A DNA stretch of 32,200 bases from Carex sylvatica (lineage: Eukaryota > Streptophyta > Magnoliopsida > Poales > Cyperaceae), in the NCBI GenBank assembly GCA_964058845.1, contig CAXKVR010000253.1, positions 1 to 32,200 on the forward strand, given 5' to 3'. Every line of letters begins with the position of its first letter. Positions within the stretch are counted from its first letter, which is position 1. The notes under the pieces were generated by a model. It searched no databases and was not told the origin of the DNA. It saw nothing but the letters and a program-made list of their open reading frames with translations. This document shows, one piece after another, positions 30,005 to 32,200 of the stretch. The position numbers were made by a program, and so were the translations under genes.

Positions 30005-31103
30005 ATATCCAACATTAAATAAAAATTAATAGAAAAATCCACAATCTTTTAAGAATTATAAAAATACCCAAACCGTCGAATCTCGACGGTCCACTTTTTT
30101 TTTGGACCGTCGAGATTCTCGACAGTCCATGAAAAAGTGGACCGCCAAGATTCACAACGGTCAAATCATAATATATTTTTTTATTTCTTAGATTTATGTC
30201 AGAATCCAACCGAATGTTTTGGATTTATAATTTTTTTATTTAATTATAAAATTTTATGATTTTTTTCTATTAAAATATTATAAATATTTTACATTTTTTT
30301 AAAAATAGATAGAATATTATATAATTTAATTTATTAGAAAGACTGCAAGAAGTAACTCAGATCGACATTTTCAATCGGATTTTTTTGCAGCTGTAAGAAA
30401 AATTAAAATATTTTCTTGTTTGTTAATGGACAAAAAATGAAAATATTTTAGATCTGATTTATTGATTCTGGTTCAAATGCCACTTATGAGTAAATAAAAA
30501 AAAATTGTGGTCATTCTAATATATTCAAATTCTAAGCTATTCCATTTATTTTTTTAGAAGTGGTTTTACAAAACTATTAAAATATTAAAAATATAAAATA
30601 GCTTCTAAAAAATAGATGGAGTAAGTTAGAATTTGAATTACTAGAAGGACTATAATAATTTCTTTATTTATCTAGAAGTGATTTTTGAACCGAACCAATA
30701 ACTCAGATCTAAAATATTTTTATTTTTTTTCTGTTACACACAAAATAATATTTTAATTTTTCTTACAGCTGCAAAATATCTCAATTGAAAAATGTTAATT
30801 CGAATTATTTCTCACAAACTTTCTAGTAAATTAAATTCTACAGTATTTCATCTAATTTTAAAAAAATATAATATATTTATAATATTTTAATGAAAAAAAT
30901 AAAAAATTATAAAAGTTTCTAATTAAATAAAAAAATCATGAATCCAAAAAATTTGGTTGGTTCTGACAGAAACTTAAGAAATAAAACAAAAATTATACTA
31001 TGATCTGACGTCTGACCGCTGAGATTCTCAGCGGTTTGGATTTTTTTTGTAGTTCTTCAAAAATCATAGATATTTCTATCAATTTTTATTTAATGTTGGA
31101 TAT
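30005..31103. mobile_element. 1.1-kb fold-back element (arms about 530 bp)
   Basis: It starts ATATCCAACATTAAATAAAA and ends with the inverted copy. The arms pair through CAGCTGTAAGAAAAATTAAA, TTTAGATCTGA, GAATTTAATTTA and many other words up to a centre near 30582. The left arm is longer around 30080-30170 because of extra GC-rich stems. No coding capacity or clean target duplication was found. Long-arm fold-backs of this kind are usually Mutator-like or fold-back elements; the class is not resolved. Confidence 0.85.
30083..30128. repeat. Nested GC-rich hairpins in the fold-back arm
   Basis: ACCGTCGAATCTCGACGGT is followed by a T-run and GGACCGTCGAGATTCTCGAC, so two palindromes sit next to each other and can also pair with one another. 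The matching place in the right arm (31015-31040) has one simpler palindrome (CCGCTGAGATTCTCAGCGG). Confidence 0.75.
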
Positions 31104-32044
31104 TAAAAAAAATAACGGCCCATTGAGTGAGTCAGATCTCTCGTTCAAATTTGGGCCGGTCCGTGTTTTGCAAAGTTCTCGGCCTAGATCAGAATTTTTT
31201 TAAAGGAATTTTCTCAGAAAAATCTTCTACCGACTAATCCAAACTTAAATATTGTTGCCAGCTAACTATCAAGAGAAATAAGCAAAAATTGACAGCACTG
31301 TATACTGTTACTAATAATTAATAAATAAAGTCTATAGTGTTTTTTTTTCAATTCAAGTAACATTTTCATATGTAGTATTCTATTTTGATCCTATACATTG
31401 CTAGTGTTCATTTGACCAGATGTTTGATTAAAATATAGTTTTGAGTGGTAGCTTTGTGATCCTTTTTTATGTCATCATTTTCTTACTTTGAAGTATGATT
31501 TTGTGTATGGTTGACAAGTATCATTTTCTTACTTTGGTCTGATCAGATTTCGAACCAATCCGGTCCAAGTCTGTAAGACTGTAATGCACAAGGTCCCTTT
31601 AAACTAGTATGAGATTTGGTTGATCCAAACGTAAAATAATGGAGCAGAATAGTCACTAATTCAAAAACAATGCTAATCCCATACTTTTCTTGACGATCCA
31701 AATGCACCCAAGTTGCAATTCTAATTTTCCAACCAACAACTTTTTTCAGCAGCTAGTAACAATTCAAAAGTTGTACATCTTAGCAAACCTTATGTTTTGC
31801 AAATTCCAGTAGAGTGCTGAAACCAAACAACTGATATGGAAACCAAACAGTTAGTATGAAAATATATATTGTCTGTGGTTTAATGGACAACTCAATAAGC
31901 AATAGCATTTCGGTACTATAACTTCAACTGATTTACCAGAACAAATAATCTGTCATTTAATGCACAAAATTATACGCAGGAAAAAAAGTACACCTACAGA
32001 GAAGGAAAAATCAAAAATCAACTTAGATTGACTGCATCAATTAC
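31104..32044. other. AT-rich region, possibly intronic
   Basis: No gene or repeat was recognised. If the exon at 32045 is real, this is its downstream intron on the minus strand. No next exon could be identified. Confidence 0.35.
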
Positions 32045-32200
32045 CTCAAAATGCATTCGCAAACTCGGATTTTTATCCCCTAGATAAAATCTCTCAAGTA
32101 CCTTCAACTTCCCTTCACTCTTGCGGGCCTCTTCTCTTAGTAAATGTAGCATTAAATCTTTTTCCTTCCTAATCCAAGGTCGGTACGGATCATTCCACTG
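32045..32200 (-). CDS. Coding exon of an unidentified gene, running off the window
   Basis: On the minus strand 52 codons read without a stop from the window edge to a splice-donor-like GAG|GTAATT at 32045/32044. The translation is rich in charged residues (WNDPYRPWIRKEKDL, REEARKSEGKLKVLERFYLG, then DKNPSLRMHFE) and its composition looks like real protein, unlike the AT-rich frames elsewhere. The CAG at the very edge could be codon one of the visible part or an intron end. I do not recognise the family. Reading on past the donor meets a stop within nine codons. Confidence 0.55.

Overview
The window is AT-rich nuclear DNA from a flowering plant. Two intronless AP2/ERF transcription-factor genes, many plant-type transposon relics (MITEs, LINE tails, SINE-like repeats, a possible Helitron) and long gene-poor stretches support this. 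The moderate GC of the ERF genes argues against a grass. I could not settle the lineage further.

Only two complete genes are convincing, both on the minus strand and about 13.9 kb apart: ERFs at 5024-5875 and 19803-20585. They share an N-terminal HLL motif, an acidic middle motif, a near-identical AP2 domain and a similar core promoter, so they look like a locally duplicated group IX (ERF5/ERF6-like) pair. The first keeps a two-site Ser-Pro tail of the kind phosphorylated by MAP kinases in ERF6-type proteins; the second has an eroded version. A third coding piece, one unidentified minus-strand exon (32045-32200), runs off the right edge.

Layout. 1-14216: five partial copies of an unnamed complex repeat, interrupted by the first ERF gene and by insertions. 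These are a Tourist-like MITE filled with an AT-rich tandem array (1262-2832), a possible Helitron (8892-9551), two tiny or truncated retro-inserts, a 5'-truncated LINE (10989-11383) and a MITE (12480-12939). Empty sites in sister copies confirm several of these. 6871-7775: a GCTCG-rich repeat holding a MITE. 14217-15935: one element of a family whose ends carry GGATACG-type repeats and whose middle looks like a tRNA promoter, itself split by a MITE and by a LINE. 16822-17459: two more MITEs with 9-bp target duplications. 19803-20690: the second ERF and its promoter. 21991-24993: a cluster of five palindromic MITEs that share a core but have different ends; one is split by a complete CTATGTT-ended element with an 8-bp target duplication. 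25-32 kb: AT-rich DNA with a small TIR element (29108-29404) and a 1.1-kb fold-back (30005-31103).

No ribosomal or tRNA gene, CRISPR array, operon or virus was seen. The most unusual content is the modular structure of the transposons: shared cores with swapped ends, and a terminal-inverted-repeat element with a pol III-like core. All copy comparisons were made by eye and need a dot-plot or database search.
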